The translations under genes and the position numbers were made by a program. The notes under the pieces are model-generated. The model did not search any database. It had not been told where the DNA came from and saw only the letters and a program-made list of their open reading frames with translations. From assembly GCA_964022225.1 (NCBI GenBank), contig CAXIBK010000024.1, positions 1-17,136 on the forward strand: 17,136 bases of DNA, read 5' to 3'. The stretch's first letter is position 1. Each line of letters begins with the position of its first letter. This document shows positions 1-7,328 of this stretch, in pieces. This DNA comes from Perlucidibaca sp964022225 (GTDB lineage: Bacteria > Pseudomonadota > Gammaproteobacteria > Pseudomonadales > Moraxellaceae).

Positions 1-646
1 GGGTGCGGTGTTGGCTAAGCAAGAAATGCTCAAGCCGTATGTTTACAGCGCACAAGCCATTGCTGCCCGGAGTGTCGAGGCAGTAGCGTTGGATGCTTTG
101 GCGCGCTTGCAGTCAGGTGCGGCTGCGACCATTGCTCAACATTGGTTGAAAGAAGCGCCGCATATGAGCGCCGAGCAAGCCGCCTTGACGACATTGGTTC
201 ATCATCAATTACCCGGTGCCGATGATGCTTTGCAGGCATTTTATGCACGTTGGAAGCATGAGCCGCTAGTGTTGGATCAATGGTTCGCGACCCAAGCCAG
301 TGCGCCGCAAGCTGAAACACGCGAACGCGTTGAAGCATTGCTCGTACATAGCGACTTTGATGCCACTGTGCCTAACCGCGTACGCGCTGTTATTGGTCAG
401 TTTGCTAACAATAATCCTGTGGCATTTCACGACGCAGAGGGCAGGGGCTATAGCCTAATAGCTAAGCAACTACTCGCCATTGATGCGCGTAACCCGCAGC
501 TGGCCTCACGCCTAGCTGGTGCTTTCGGCATTTGGCAAAAGCTCGATGAGTCTAGGCAAGCGCATGCCTTGCGAGAAATCGATGCACTTTTAGCCAGTGA
601 TTTATCGTCGGATACACGGGAGACGCTGTCGCGGATTCGCGGCTAA
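1..646 (+). CDS. pepN: Aminopeptidase N, C-terminal part (5' end outside window)
   Basis: This is the C-terminal end of the M1-family zinc aminopeptidase PepN, a cytosolic enzyme that removes N-terminal residues from peptides. The frame is open from the left edge (first full codon at base 2), so the gene is truncated by the window and the GTG at base 8 is not a true start. About 213 residues remain of a family that is usually about 870-890 residues long. The catalytic HExxH domain is not present. What is visible is the all-helical C-terminal domain, recognised by the stretch with PNRVRAVIGQF, then NNNP, FH and GRGY, followed by LDARNPQLASRLAGAF-type residues, all typical of the end of PepN. 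The gene lies 90 bases upstream of pyrD in the same direction, as in E. coli. Identification rests on remembered family motifs. Confidence 0.9.
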   Translation, partial: GAVLAKQEMLKPYVYSAQAIAARSVEAVALDALARLQSGAAATIAQHWLKEAPHMSAEQAALTTLVHHQLPGADDALQAFYARWKHEPLVLDQWFATQASAPQAETRERVEALLVHSDFDATVPNRVRAVIGQFANNNPVAFHDAEGRGYSLIAKQLLAIDARNPQLASRLAGAFGIWQKLDESRQAHALREIDALLASDLSSDTRETLSRIRG

Positions 647-665
647 GGTTTAATTCCCTCTGTGT

Positions 666-694
666 TGGCGCGCGGTGTCTCTTGCCGCGCGCCA
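666..694. repeat. Perfect GC-rich inverted repeat between pepN and pyrD
   Basis: Two exact 10-base arms (TGGCGCGCGG at 666-675 and CCGCGCGCCA at 685-694) flank a 9-base loop. It could form a strong RNA hairpin at the 3' end of the pepN transcript, but no U-run follows, so it is a poor intrinsic terminator. It is centred at base 680, which is where the -35 region of the likely pyrD promoter falls, so it could instead be a protein-binding operator. The symmetry is seen directly; both roles are inference. Confidence 0.6.
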
Positions 695-712
695 TGGCGT
701 ATAATCTGCGCC
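677..712 (+). promoter_or_regulatory. Probable pyrD promoter with consensus -10 box
   Basis: A perfect TATAAT lies at 700-705, about 32 bases before the pyrD ATG, which would place transcription initiation near 712. No good -35 hexamer sits at the right distance: position 677-682 falls in the loop of the palindrome, and TTGCCG at 682-687 is only 12 bases away. Activity may therefore depend on a bound factor or on the -10 alone. Confidence 0.5.
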
Positions 713-736
713 TCTTGATGCTGTGGGAAATGACTG

Positions 737-1804
737 ATGTGGTATCCGTTGGCGCGCGCCGCCTTGTTCCAATTTGAACCTGAAACTGCGCATCACGTCG
801 CGCTTGGCGGCCTACGTTGGGCTGAACGTATGGGCTTTATGCAGCGTTGGCCGCAACCACCAGCGCAACCAGTTTCTGTACTTGGTCTAAGTTTCCCCAA
901 TCCTGTTGGCCTCTCAGCGGGGCTTGATAAAAACGGTGACTACATAGACGCCATGGCTGCATTAGGCTTTGGTTTTCTCGAAATTGGCACCACCACACCA
1001 CGACCACAGCCTGGCAACCCACAGCCACGAATGTTTCGCTTGCCAGCGGCTGGCGCCATCATCAATCGTCTCGGTTTTAATAACGACGGCGTCGATGCCC
1101 TCGTGCGTAATGTGCAGCGCGCTAAGTTTGCCGGCATCTTGGGCATTAATATTGGCAAAAATGCGGATACTCCGGTGGAAAACGCTGCCGATGACTATCT
1201 GATTTGTTTAGAAAAAGTCTATGCCCACGCGAGCTATGTCACCGTCAATATTTCCTCGCCAAATACCCAAGGTCTGCGTAGCTTGCAAGGCGAAGCGGCA
1301 CTGCAACGTTTATTGGCCGTGTTGAAATCTAAGCAGCTTGAGCTTGCCGCAACGCATGGTAAATACGTGCCTTTGCTGGTGAAAATTGCTCCCGACTTAG
1401 CTTTAGTAGAAGTCGAATCCATGGCTAAGGTGTTTCTTGAGCAAGGCATCGATGGCGTTATTGCGACAAACACCACTATTGGTCGACAAGCCGTGGCTGG
1501 TCTGCAATATGCTGATGAAGCGGGTGGCTTAAGTGGTCGCCCAGTACGTGAATCAGCCACTCGTGTGTTGCGCGAAATGAACGCGGCGCTCGATGGCAAA
1601 TTGCCTTTAATCGGTGTCGGCGGCATTACCAATGCCGATTCCGCGGCTGAAAAAATTCACGCCGGCGCATCGTTATTGCAGGTCTATACCGGCTTTATTT
1701 ATGAGGGACCTGATGTGATACGCCAAGCCATTTTGGGTGCCTCGCGTGCCATGCAGCAGCAAACAGCTCAGCAGGCGGAATCCGCCATGAGCGACAAGTC
1801 ATGA
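737..1804 (+). CDS. pyrD: Dihydroorotate dehydrogenase (quinone), class 2
   Basis: Class 2 dihydroorotate dehydrogenase oxidises dihydroorotate to orotate in pyrimidine synthesis, using FMN and passing electrons to the quinone pool at the inner membrane. The 355-residue product begins with the class 2 hydrophobic N-terminus (MWYPLARAALF). It shows the FMN/substrate motif AGLDKNG (61-67), GTTTPRPQPGN (84-94), RLGFNNDG (111-118), NISSPNT (171-177, with the class 2 catalytic serine at about 174), TNTT (244-247), GGLSGRP (263-269) and the C-terminal phosphate-binding stretch with GVGGI and YTGF. It is slightly longer than the usual 336-345 residues because of a Q/A/S-rich tail of about 16 residues. 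The ATG has a modest GGGA upstream at 725-728. Its TGA overlaps the rlmKL start (ATGA), implying coupled translation. Confidence 0.97.
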   Translation: MWYPLARAALFQFEPETAHHVALGGLRWAERMGFMQRWPQPPAQPVSVLGLSFPNPVGLSAGLDKNGDYIDAMAALGFGFLEIGTTTPRPQPGNPQPRMFRLPAAGAIINRLGFNNDGVDALVRNVQRAKFAGILGINIGKNADTPVENAADDYLICLEKVYAHASYVTVNISSPNTQGLRSLQGEAALQRLLAVLKSKQLELAATHGKYVPLLVKIAPDLALVEVESMAKVFLEQGIDGVIATNTTIGRQAVAGLQYADEAGGLSGRPVRESATRVLREMNAALDGKLPLIGVGGITNADSAAEKIHAGASLLQVYTGFIYEGPDVIRQAILGASRAMQQQTAQQAESAMSDKS

Positions 1805-4020
1805 GCGCTATGAATACAGAATTACGCGAATGGATTGTTACCGGTGCCGATGGCCTCGACGACCTATTGGTCGATGAGCTACTGAATCTTGGCGCTAGCC
1901 AACCACGCCAGCTTAAAGGCGCCATTTCGGTGCAAGCGAATCTCGCTACGGGATATCGCATTTGTCTGTGGTCGCGTTTGGCTTCGCGTGTGCTGCTGCC
2001 GCTGTTTAGTGTGCCCTCAGGCGATCCCGATAAGCTGTTTCAAACTGCGCTGAAATACCCGTGGGAAAATGTACTGCGTGAAGATGCCAGCTTTGCCATT
2101 CGTGCTGCCGCAGCCAAAGGTGTTGCCACCCACACGCGCTTTGCTAGTTTGCGTTTAAAAGATGGCATCGTGGATCGCTTTCGTGATCGCACGGGCAATC
2201 GGCCATCCGTCGATAGCGACCAGCCAGACCTCAGCCTGCACCTGTTTATTGAAGAAGAAAACATTAGTGTCAGCATCGATTTTTCGGGCGATAGCCTGCA
2301 CAAGCGCGGTTATCGCGTGGCACAAACCGATGCGCCGCTAAAAGAAACCTTGGCCGCAGCATTACTTATGCAAGCTGGCTGGCCTGCGCGTGGCCAAGGC
2401 CGTTTATTTGACCCGATGTGCGGCTCCGGCACTGTGCTCATTGAGGCCGCACAAATGTGGGCTGATATTGCACCAGGTTTGGCGCGTGTACGCTTTGGTT
2501 TTGAAGGCTGGATGGGTCATGACCTAAACGTGTGGCGCGAGGTTCGCGATGAAGCCGTGGCTATGCGACTCGCGGCTCAGGAAAAAGCGCCGCCGCAATT
2601 AGTTGGTTTTGACACCAATCCCGATGCATTGCGTTGTGCTCAGCGCAATGCGCAAGCGGCCGGTGTGGCGCAATGGATGCATTTTGCGCAACACAGTATT
2701 GGTGATTGGCCATTGCCTGCTGATTGGGATGCCTCTGAGACCGGTGCAGGTGAAAACTTCACAGTGCCCGGCGTTATCGCCACTAATCCGCCCTATGGCG
2801 AGCGTTTGGGCGAAGAAGACAGTATCAAATATGTGTATCGCGCACTTGGCCGCGAGCTACGTAAACACTTGCCGAATTGGGATGCCGTGGTGCTGGCCGC
2901 CAATATCGAGCATGCCGATGCTTTAGGCCTAGAGCATAAAAATACGCAGCGCCTGTTTAACGGCGCGCTGCCGATTTTTGCTCGCCATGGTCGCGTTGTG
3001 CCAGCGGAAGTTGAATTACCGCTAGCGTTTTATCCTAGCGATGATGAGCTGCCGCCAGAGGCCATGGATTTTGCCAACCGTCTACAGAAGAATCTAAAAG
3101 CGGCACTGAAAGTAGCCAATGCTGAGGGCATACGCTGCTTCCGGCTTTACGATGCCGACCTGCCCGAGTTCAATCTAGCCGTCGATGTCTACGATGGCCG
3201 TTTGCATGTGCAGGAATACGCACCGCCTAAAACTATTGATCCTGACAAGGCGGCGACGCGATTTAAGCTGGCATTGCGCGCAATTCGTCATGTTATGGGC
3301 CTGCATCGCGACAAAGTCTTTTTGAAAGTACGTGAGCGTCAAAGCGGTAAGCAGCAATATGAAAAACAGGCTAAACGTGGCAAGTTTTTTGAGGTGCGCG
3401 AGGGTAGGGCGCAGCTATTGGTCAATCTCACTGATTATCTCGACACCGGCCTGTTTTTAGATCACCGCCCGATGCGCGAACGTATAGCGCGTGAGGCGCA
3501 GGGTACGCATTTTCTTAACCTGTTTGCTTACACTGGTACCGTTAGTGTGCACGCTGCTTTAGCCGGCGCTCTGAGCACCACGACCATTGATTTATCGCCA
3601 ACGTATTTGCTCTGGGCCGAGCGTAACTTAGCGCTTAATGGCTTGCCTGATGAGCAAAATCGCTTAATCCAGGCCGATGTGATGGCGTGGTTGCAAGAGG
3701 AAGTGGCGACGCGACCGATTGAGCAATACGAGCTAATTTTTCTTGATCCGCCCACGTTCTCTAACTCGAAGCGCAGCGAAGATGTCTTTGATGTGCAGCG
3801 CGATCACGTGCGTATGCTGCAGCTGACCATGCGTTTGTTAACTGACGACGGCACACTGTATTTCTCCAATAATTTCCGTAAATTTGTGCTCGACGAGGCG
3901 CTAATGGCTCAGTTCGAGATTGAAGATATCAGTGCTGAGACCATTGGTTTTGATTTTCAGCGAAATCAAAAAATTCACCGCTGCTGGCGTATTCGCCATC
4001 GCAGCCGGCCAGAGGCCTAA
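1801..4020 (+). CDS. rlmL: Bifunctional 23S rRNA guanine methyltransferase RlmKL
   Basis: RlmKL is a fused enzyme. In E. coli its N-terminal half (RlmL) makes m2G2445 and its C-terminal half (RlmK) makes m7G2069 in 23S rRNA, using S-adenosylmethionine. The 739-residue protein (E. coli about 702) has a ferredoxin-like/THUMP region at about 5-165. The first Rossmann methyltransferase domain carries motif I DPMCGSGT (204-211) and the catalytic NPPY (329-332) typical of N2-guanine methylation. The second methyltransferase domain carries NLFAYTGT (573-580) and DPPTF (649-653). Both catalytic halves look intact. The start used here overlaps the pyrD stop by four bases; an in-frame ATG nine bases further on (1810) is an alternative. 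There is no strong Shine-Dalgarno sequence, which fits translational coupling to pyrD. Confidence 0.96.
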   Translation: MSAMNTELREWIVTGADGLDDLLVDELLNLGASQPRQLKGAISVQANLATGYRICLWSRLASRVLLPLFSVPSGDPDKLFQTALKYPWENVLREDASFAIRAAAAKGVATHTRFASLRLKDGIVDRFRDRTGNRPSVDSDQPDLSLHLFIEEENISVSIDFSGDSLHKRGYRVAQTDAPLKETLAAALLMQAGWPARGQGRLFDPMCGSGTVLIEAAQMWADIAPGLARVRFGFEGWMGHDLNVWREVRDEAVAMRLAAQEKAPPQLVGFDTNPDALRCAQRNAQAAGVAQWMHFAQHSIGDWPLPADWDASETGAGENFTVPGVIATNPPYGERLGEEDSIKYVYRALGRELRKHLPNWDAVVLAANIEHADALGLEHKNTQRLFNGALPIFARHGRVVPAEVELPLAFYPSDDELPPEAMDFANRLQKNLKAALKVANAEGIRCFRLYDADLPEFNLAVDVYDGRLHVQEYAPPKTIDPDKAATRFKLALRAIRHVMGLHRDKVFLKVRERQSGKQQYEKQAKRGKFFEVREGRAQLLVNLTDYLDTGLFLDHRPMRERIAREAQGTHFLNLFAYTGTVSVHAALAGALSTTTIDLSPTYLLWAERNLALNGLPDEQNRLIQADVMAWLQEEVATRPIEQYELIFLDPPTFSNSKRSEDVFDVQRDHVRMLQLTMRLLTDDGTLYFSNNFRKFVLDEALMAQFEIEDISAETIGFDFQRNQKIHRCWRIRHRSRPEA

Positions 4021-4023
4021 CGC

Positions 4024-4263
4024 GTGCTTGAGCTGCTAGGCACTGTTGGTTGTCATCTGTGTGATGACGCTGAGCAGGTGCTCAAGCAGTTGAGCTTGGT
4101 GCGACCGATAAGCTGGCGCTATACCGATATCGCGCTGGATGATGCGCTATGCCAGCAGTATGGCGAGCGTATCCCTGTGTTGCGTCGTGGTGAGGAAGCC
4201 GCGCTTTATTGGCCATTTTCTGTGCTCGATGTTGAGCGCTTTTTAGTGCCGCGCATTACTTAA
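4024..4263 (+). CDS. Glutaredoxin-like thiol protein (DUF836 type)
   Basis: This 79-residue protein has a thioredoxin/glutaredoxin fold signature: an N-terminal beta strand (LELLGT), a CHLC redox motif (C10, C13), and a RIPVL segment whose P51 matches the cis-proline of the fold. Length and pattern fit the small DUF836 glutaredoxin-like proteins, whose substrates are not established. The start is GTG, because the frame is closed by the rlmKL TAA one codon upstream. A GAGG at 4012-4015, eight bases before the GTG and inside the end of rlmKL, supports this start. With only three bases between the genes it is almost certainly cotranscribed with pyrD-rlmKL. No partner protein is evident beyond those neighbours. 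Confidence 0.8.
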   Translation: MLELLGTVGCHLCDDAEQVLKQLSLVRPISWRYTDIALDDALCQQYGERIPVLRRGEEAALYWPFSVLDVERFLVPRIT

Positions 4264-4275
4264 TAAAATTACTTC

Positions 4276-4304
4276 TTGAGAACCTGTGTAATGAGTGATA
4301 GAAC
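4276..4304 (+). promoter_or_regulatory. Candidate promoter before acyl-CoA dehydrogenase
   Basis: In the 86-base spacer, TTGAGA (4276-4281) matches five of six bases of the -35 consensus. At a 17-base spacing it is followed by TAGAAC (4299-4304), preceded by TG at 4296-4297 as in an extended -10 element. Transcription would start near 4311 and serve the 4350-9868 gene run. This is prediction by eye. Confidence 0.4.
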
Positions 4305-4314
4305 CGCTCGGTCA

Positions 4315-4334
4315 CGCCGTTATTTCGATCGGCG
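4315..4334. other. Short weak hairpin in leader
   Basis: CGCCG (4315-4319) and CGGCG (4330-4334) can pair around a 10-base loop and are followed by ATTTTGG. It may be a weak terminator of the pyrD-rlmKL unit or a leader structure of the next gene. The stem is only five base pairs, so this is tentative. Confidence 0.25.
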
Positions 4335-4349
4335 ATTTTGGAGTCAGTT

Positions 4350-5495
4350 ATGTCACTTTATCCTACGTATTTTAATGAAAGCCACGAAATAGCCCGCCAC
4401 AGCGCTCGCCAATTCGTTGCCCGCGAAGTATTGCCCTACATCAATGATTGGGAAGAGGCCGGCACTTTTCCACGCGACATGTATGAAAAAGCGGCTAATG
4501 CCGGCTTGCTCGGCGTCGGCTATCCTGAAGCGTTAGGCGGCATCGGCGAGGATATCTTCCTCAAGATCGCCATGACCGAAGAAATCATGCGCAGTGGATC
4601 TGGCGGTTTTGCAGCCAGTATTGGTTCGCTTGATATTGCCTTGCCGCCAATTGTGAAATGGGGCAGCGATGCGCTGCGCCAGCGCTACGTGGTGCCCACC
4701 TTGCAAGGTAAAACAATCGCCGCCCTGGCCATCACCGAGCCTTCTGGCGGCTCGGATGTGGCTGGATTAAAAACGCGTGCCGAGCGTGTCGGGGATGACT
4801 ACATCGTCAATGGCAGCAAAATCTACATCACCTCCGGTATTCGCGCGGACTTCTATGTCACGGCGGTACGCACAGGCGGGCCCGGCTATGCCGGAATTAG
4901 CTTATTGGTCATTGATCGCAACGCCTCAGGTGTTTCAACAGGTAAACCATTACGCAAAATGGGTTGGTGGGCATCTGATACCGCTGAGATATTTTTCGAT
5001 AATGTGAAAGTGCCAGCGAGCAACCTCATTGGCAGTGAAAATGCGGGCTTCATGCTGATCATGAGCAACTTTCAAATGGAACGCTTAAACCTCGCAGTTA
5101 TGGCTAATATGACCTCCACATTGGCGCTTGAAGAGAGTGTGCGTTGGGCGAAAGAGCGTGAAGCCTTTGGTAAGCACTTGGGTCGTATGCCGATCATTCG
5201 TCATAAGCTCGCTGATATGGCGACGCGATTAGAGGCCAGCCGTGAGTTCACCTATCGCGTGGCTGCACGTATGAGCGAAAATATCCCGTCGTTGAAAGAG
5301 GTTTCGATGGCGAAAAATTTCGCCACTCAAGTCAGTGATTTCGTCACCACCGAAGCGGTGCAAATTTTCGGCGGCATGGGCTATATGCGTGAATCGCTAG
5401 TTGAGCGTTTATATCGCGATAATCGGATTCTCTCCATTGGCGGCGGCACCTATGAGATCATGAACGAAGTTATCGCCAAACAATTGGATCTCTAG
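4350..5495 (+). CDS. Acyl-CoA dehydrogenase family protein
   Basis: This FAD-dependent acyl-CoA dehydrogenase catalyses alpha,beta-dehydrogenation of an acyl-CoA, feeding electrons to ETF. The 381-residue length fits the short family. Visible features are the N-terminal helical domain, the FAD/substrate loop AITEPSGGSD (127-136), the beta domain with MGWWASDTAEIFFDNVKVP, and the C-terminal helical domain with QIFGGMGY (338-345) and YRDNRI. The catalytic glutamate appears to be E244 in QMERLNLA, the position used by isovaleryl-CoA and long-chain dehydrogenases. The medium-chain position near the C-terminus (YEGT) reads GGGT here. ATG 4350 is chosen because GGAG (4340-4343) sits six bases upstream; an upstream in-frame TTG at 4338 lacks such support. 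Chain length and branching of the substrate cannot be read from the sequence. The gene overlaps rnd by one base. Confidence 0.93.
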   Translation: MSLYPTYFNESHEIARHSARQFVAREVLPYINDWEEAGTFPRDMYEKAANAGLLGVGYPEALGGIGEDIFLKIAMTEEIMRSGSGGFAASIGSLDIALPPIVKWGSDALRQRYVVPTLQGKTIAALAITEPSGGSDVAGLKTRAERVGDDYIVNGSKIYITSGIRADFYVTAVRTGGPGYAGISLLVIDRNASGVSTGKPLRKMGWWASDTAEIFFDNVKVPASNLIGSENAGFMLIMSNFQMERLNLAVMANMTSTLALEESVRWAKEREAFGKHLGRMPIIRHKLADMATRLEASREFTYRVAARMSENIPSLKEVSMAKNFATQVSDFVTTEAVQIFGGMGYMRESLVERLYRDNRILSIGGGTYEIMNEVIAKQLDL

Positions 5496-6664
5496 TGCCC
5501 GAGTTTATTCATCAAACCTCTGCCAGCGCGCTCATCGAGAGTGTGCCGCGCTGGCAACATGCTCAACCGCTGGCCATCGATACCGAGTTTATTCGGGTCG
5601 ATACGTTCTACCCTAAACTGGGTCTGCTACAACTTGGCGATGGCCAGGGAGAAATGCTCGTCGACCCAGTCGCCATTGATGATCTAGCCTGCTTAGCCCC
5701 TGTGCTGGGCGAAGCTGGACCATTAAAAATCATGCATGCCTGCTCCGAAGATTTGGAAGTACTCACGCCCTATAGCGAAGGTGCAGTTGGCCGAGTGCAT
5801 GACACGCAAATCGGCTTAGCCATCCTTGGTGAAGGTTTGCAGCTGGGCTATCAAAAAGCTCTTGCACAAGTTTTAACTATCGATATTCCCAAAGATGCTT
5901 CGCGCTCAGATTGGTTGGCGCGACCGCTCAGCGATCAGCAGCTAAATTATGCTGCGCTTGATGTTCGGCATTTGCCAGCGCTCTATGAGGTTGTGCGTGA
6001 GCGTTTGGAAGCCAATGAGCTTTGGCACATATTTGATGCCGAGTGCGCTGAAGTTTGTCGTGTGCCCAAGGCTATTAACCCCGATGAAATTTGGCGTAGT
6101 CACGGCAATGCATGGCGATTATCGCGCCAACAAAGCGCTGTTTTGCAGGCGTTGATGCGCTGGCGCGAAATCGAGGCGATGCGACGCGATGTGCCGCGTG
6201 GTCACTTATTGAAGCCGTTGTCGTTGTTTGAAATGGCCCAATGCTTGCCTAAGCACTTACAAGATCTTCGCGGCATTAGCGAACTTAATCCGCGTGTAAT
6301 GCGCAAAGATGGTGAGGAGATTCTTGAGGTTATTGCTCAAGCCGCTGCCGATAATATTGCATGGCCAGCGCCGGTAGCAGTGCCGTTACCGCGTGAGGCC
6401 AGTAAGCTTTTCGATGCTCTTAAACGCGCCATGCAAGCAGTCGCAGATGACTTATCTATGCCGCTAGAGGTGCTCTGGCGTAAACGCCTCGCCGAGCGCA
6501 TTGTGTTGCAGGCGGTAGATACGTCGATTGTCGATGCGCTTGCTCAAGTCGATGGTTGGCGTGCACCCTATGTGTCACCTGTAATTGCCGAGGTGCTAAC
6601 CGCACATCAGGCGCAACTAGACGAATGGTCGGCATTGCGCCAAGCCAGCATGAAATCGAGATAA
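5495..6664 (+). CDS. rnd: Ribonuclease D
   Basis: RNase D is a 3'-to-5' exoribonuclease that trims tRNA precursors and other small structured RNAs. The 389-residue protein (E. coli 375) has the DEDDy exonuclease domain: AIDTEF (D29, E31), HACSEDLEVL (D86) and the final YxxxD (Y152, D156). Two HRDC domains follow, at about 208-290 and 305-380, as expected for RNase D. All four metal-binding acids and the tyrosine are present. The start is GTG at 5495, overlapping the acyl-CoA dehydrogenase TAG by one base. No ATG alternative exists near the conserved N-terminus. A non-ATG start recalls E. coli rnd, which uses UUG. The neighbouring ycgL four bases downstream is a familiar pairing. Confidence 0.96.
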   Translation: MPEFIHQTSASALIESVPRWQHAQPLAIDTEFIRVDTFYPKLGLLQLGDGQGEMLVDPVAIDDLACLAPVLGEAGPLKIMHACSEDLEVLTPYSEGAVGRVHDTQIGLAILGEGLQLGYQKALAQVLTIDIPKDASRSDWLARPLSDQQLNYAALDVRHLPALYEVVRERLEANELWHIFDAECAEVCRVPKAINPDEIWRSHGNAWRLSRQQSAVLQALMRWREIEAMRRDVPRGHLLKPLSLFEMAQCLPKHLQDLRGISELNPRVMRKDGEEILEVIAQAAADNIAWPAPVAVPLPREASKLFDALKRAMQAVADDLSMPLEVLWRKRLAERIVLQAVDTSIVDALAQVDGWRAPYVSPVIAEVLTAHQAQLDEWSALRQASMKSR

Positions 6665-6668
6665 CGTA

Positions 6669-6989
6669 ATGAGTCGTGTGTTTTGTTCAATTTACAAAAG
6701 CCGAAAAAAAGACGAAATGTATGTCTACACCTTAAAAGCCGAAGGCTTGAAACGCTTGCCAGAGGCGCTGTTAACACAGTTTGGTGCGCCAGTGCATGTT
6801 ACCGATCTCATGCTCTCCGTCGACAGGCCTTTAGCGCGTGCTGACATCATGCAAGTGCTGAGCCAAATTGAGTCGCAGGGGTTTTATTTGCAAATGCCAC
6901 CACCACGCGAACCATGGTTGATTAATCCGGATCAAATGCCGGCATGGAGCCATAAGCGCCGCGAACCACGGGAGCCTAGTGATGACTGA
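6669..6989 (+). CDS. ycgL: YcgL domain protein
   Basis: This small 106-residue protein of the gammaproteobacterial YcgL family has an alpha/beta fold of unknown function. The conserved beginning (a CSIYKS stretch, then KKDEMYVY) and the block with FGxPxxVxxLxL-like spacing, followed by QIESQGFYLQMPPP, are clear. The C-terminal part is charged (KRREPREPSDD) and probably flexible. It follows rnd by four bases and overlaps the next start codon (TGATGACTGA arrangement), so it is cotranscribed. Proximity to RNase D suggests an RNA-related role, but that is context only. Confidence 0.9.
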   Translation: MSRVFCSIYKSRKKDEMYVYTLKAEGLKRLPEALLTQFGAPVHVTDLMLSVDRPLARADIMQVLSQIESQGFYLQMPPPREPWLINPDQMPAWSHKRREPREPSDD

Positions 6990-7308
6990 GTCTGAATTTA
7001 CCTTGGCCATGTGGGCTTTGTATGTGGTGTCGGCCATCATGGTGTGGTGGTTGGCCAGCAGCTTGTTTTTGCGTGGTGATGGTCAGTTTAAACGCATATC
7101 ACGTTTGCTTTTAGCGGTGCTTGTGTTTACGCCAACGCTAACCTTGCAACACGGTCAGCTAGCGGTATTGCCAGCGACCATTACCTTGTTTTTTGAGTTG
7201 CTCGCACACAACTCCATGGGTGCTGTAAAAGCCTTGTTACCCTGGTGTTTGGTGGCGGGAATAGTCTTAGTTGTCGATGCCGCGATTTCGCGCGACGACG
7301 CGGTTTAA
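6982..7308 (+). CDS. Small polytopic membrane protein, unknown function
   Basis: I do not recognise a family with confidence. The 108-residue product is mostly hydrophobic, with probable membrane segments at about 9-30, 40-56, 60-75 and 84-102. A basic loop (RGDGQFKRISR, 31-41) lies after the first, suggesting a cytoplasmic loop. A proline in the TPT motif (50-52) and a second in LPATI (63-67) may be conserved positions. Start ATG 6982 is preferred over GTG 6979 because GGGAG at 6970-6974 gives a seven-base spacing. It overlaps ycgL by eight bases and lies 20 bases before the MoxR ATPase, so it is translated in the same unit and could be a membrane anchor or client of that system. That role is inference. 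Confidence 0.8.
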   Translation: MTESEFTLAMWALYVVSAIMVWWLASSLFLRGDGQFKRISRLLLAVLVFTPTLTLQHGQLAVLPATITLFFELLAHNSMGAVKALLPWCLVAGIVLVVDAAISRDDAV

Positions 7309-7328
7309 CGTTAGCGATAGGAATAGAT

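Noticed and set aside
1234..1632. Open frame of 132 codons on the minus strand
   Set aside because: It lies wholly inside pyrD antisense, has low-complexity serine/threonine-rich translation typical of a shadow frame, and pyrD is unmistakable.
7245..7328. Longer N-terminus for the MoxR ATPase
   Set aside because: It would overlap the membrane-protein gene, lacks a ribosome site and adds non-conserved residues; ATG 7329 has AGGA at ideal spacing.
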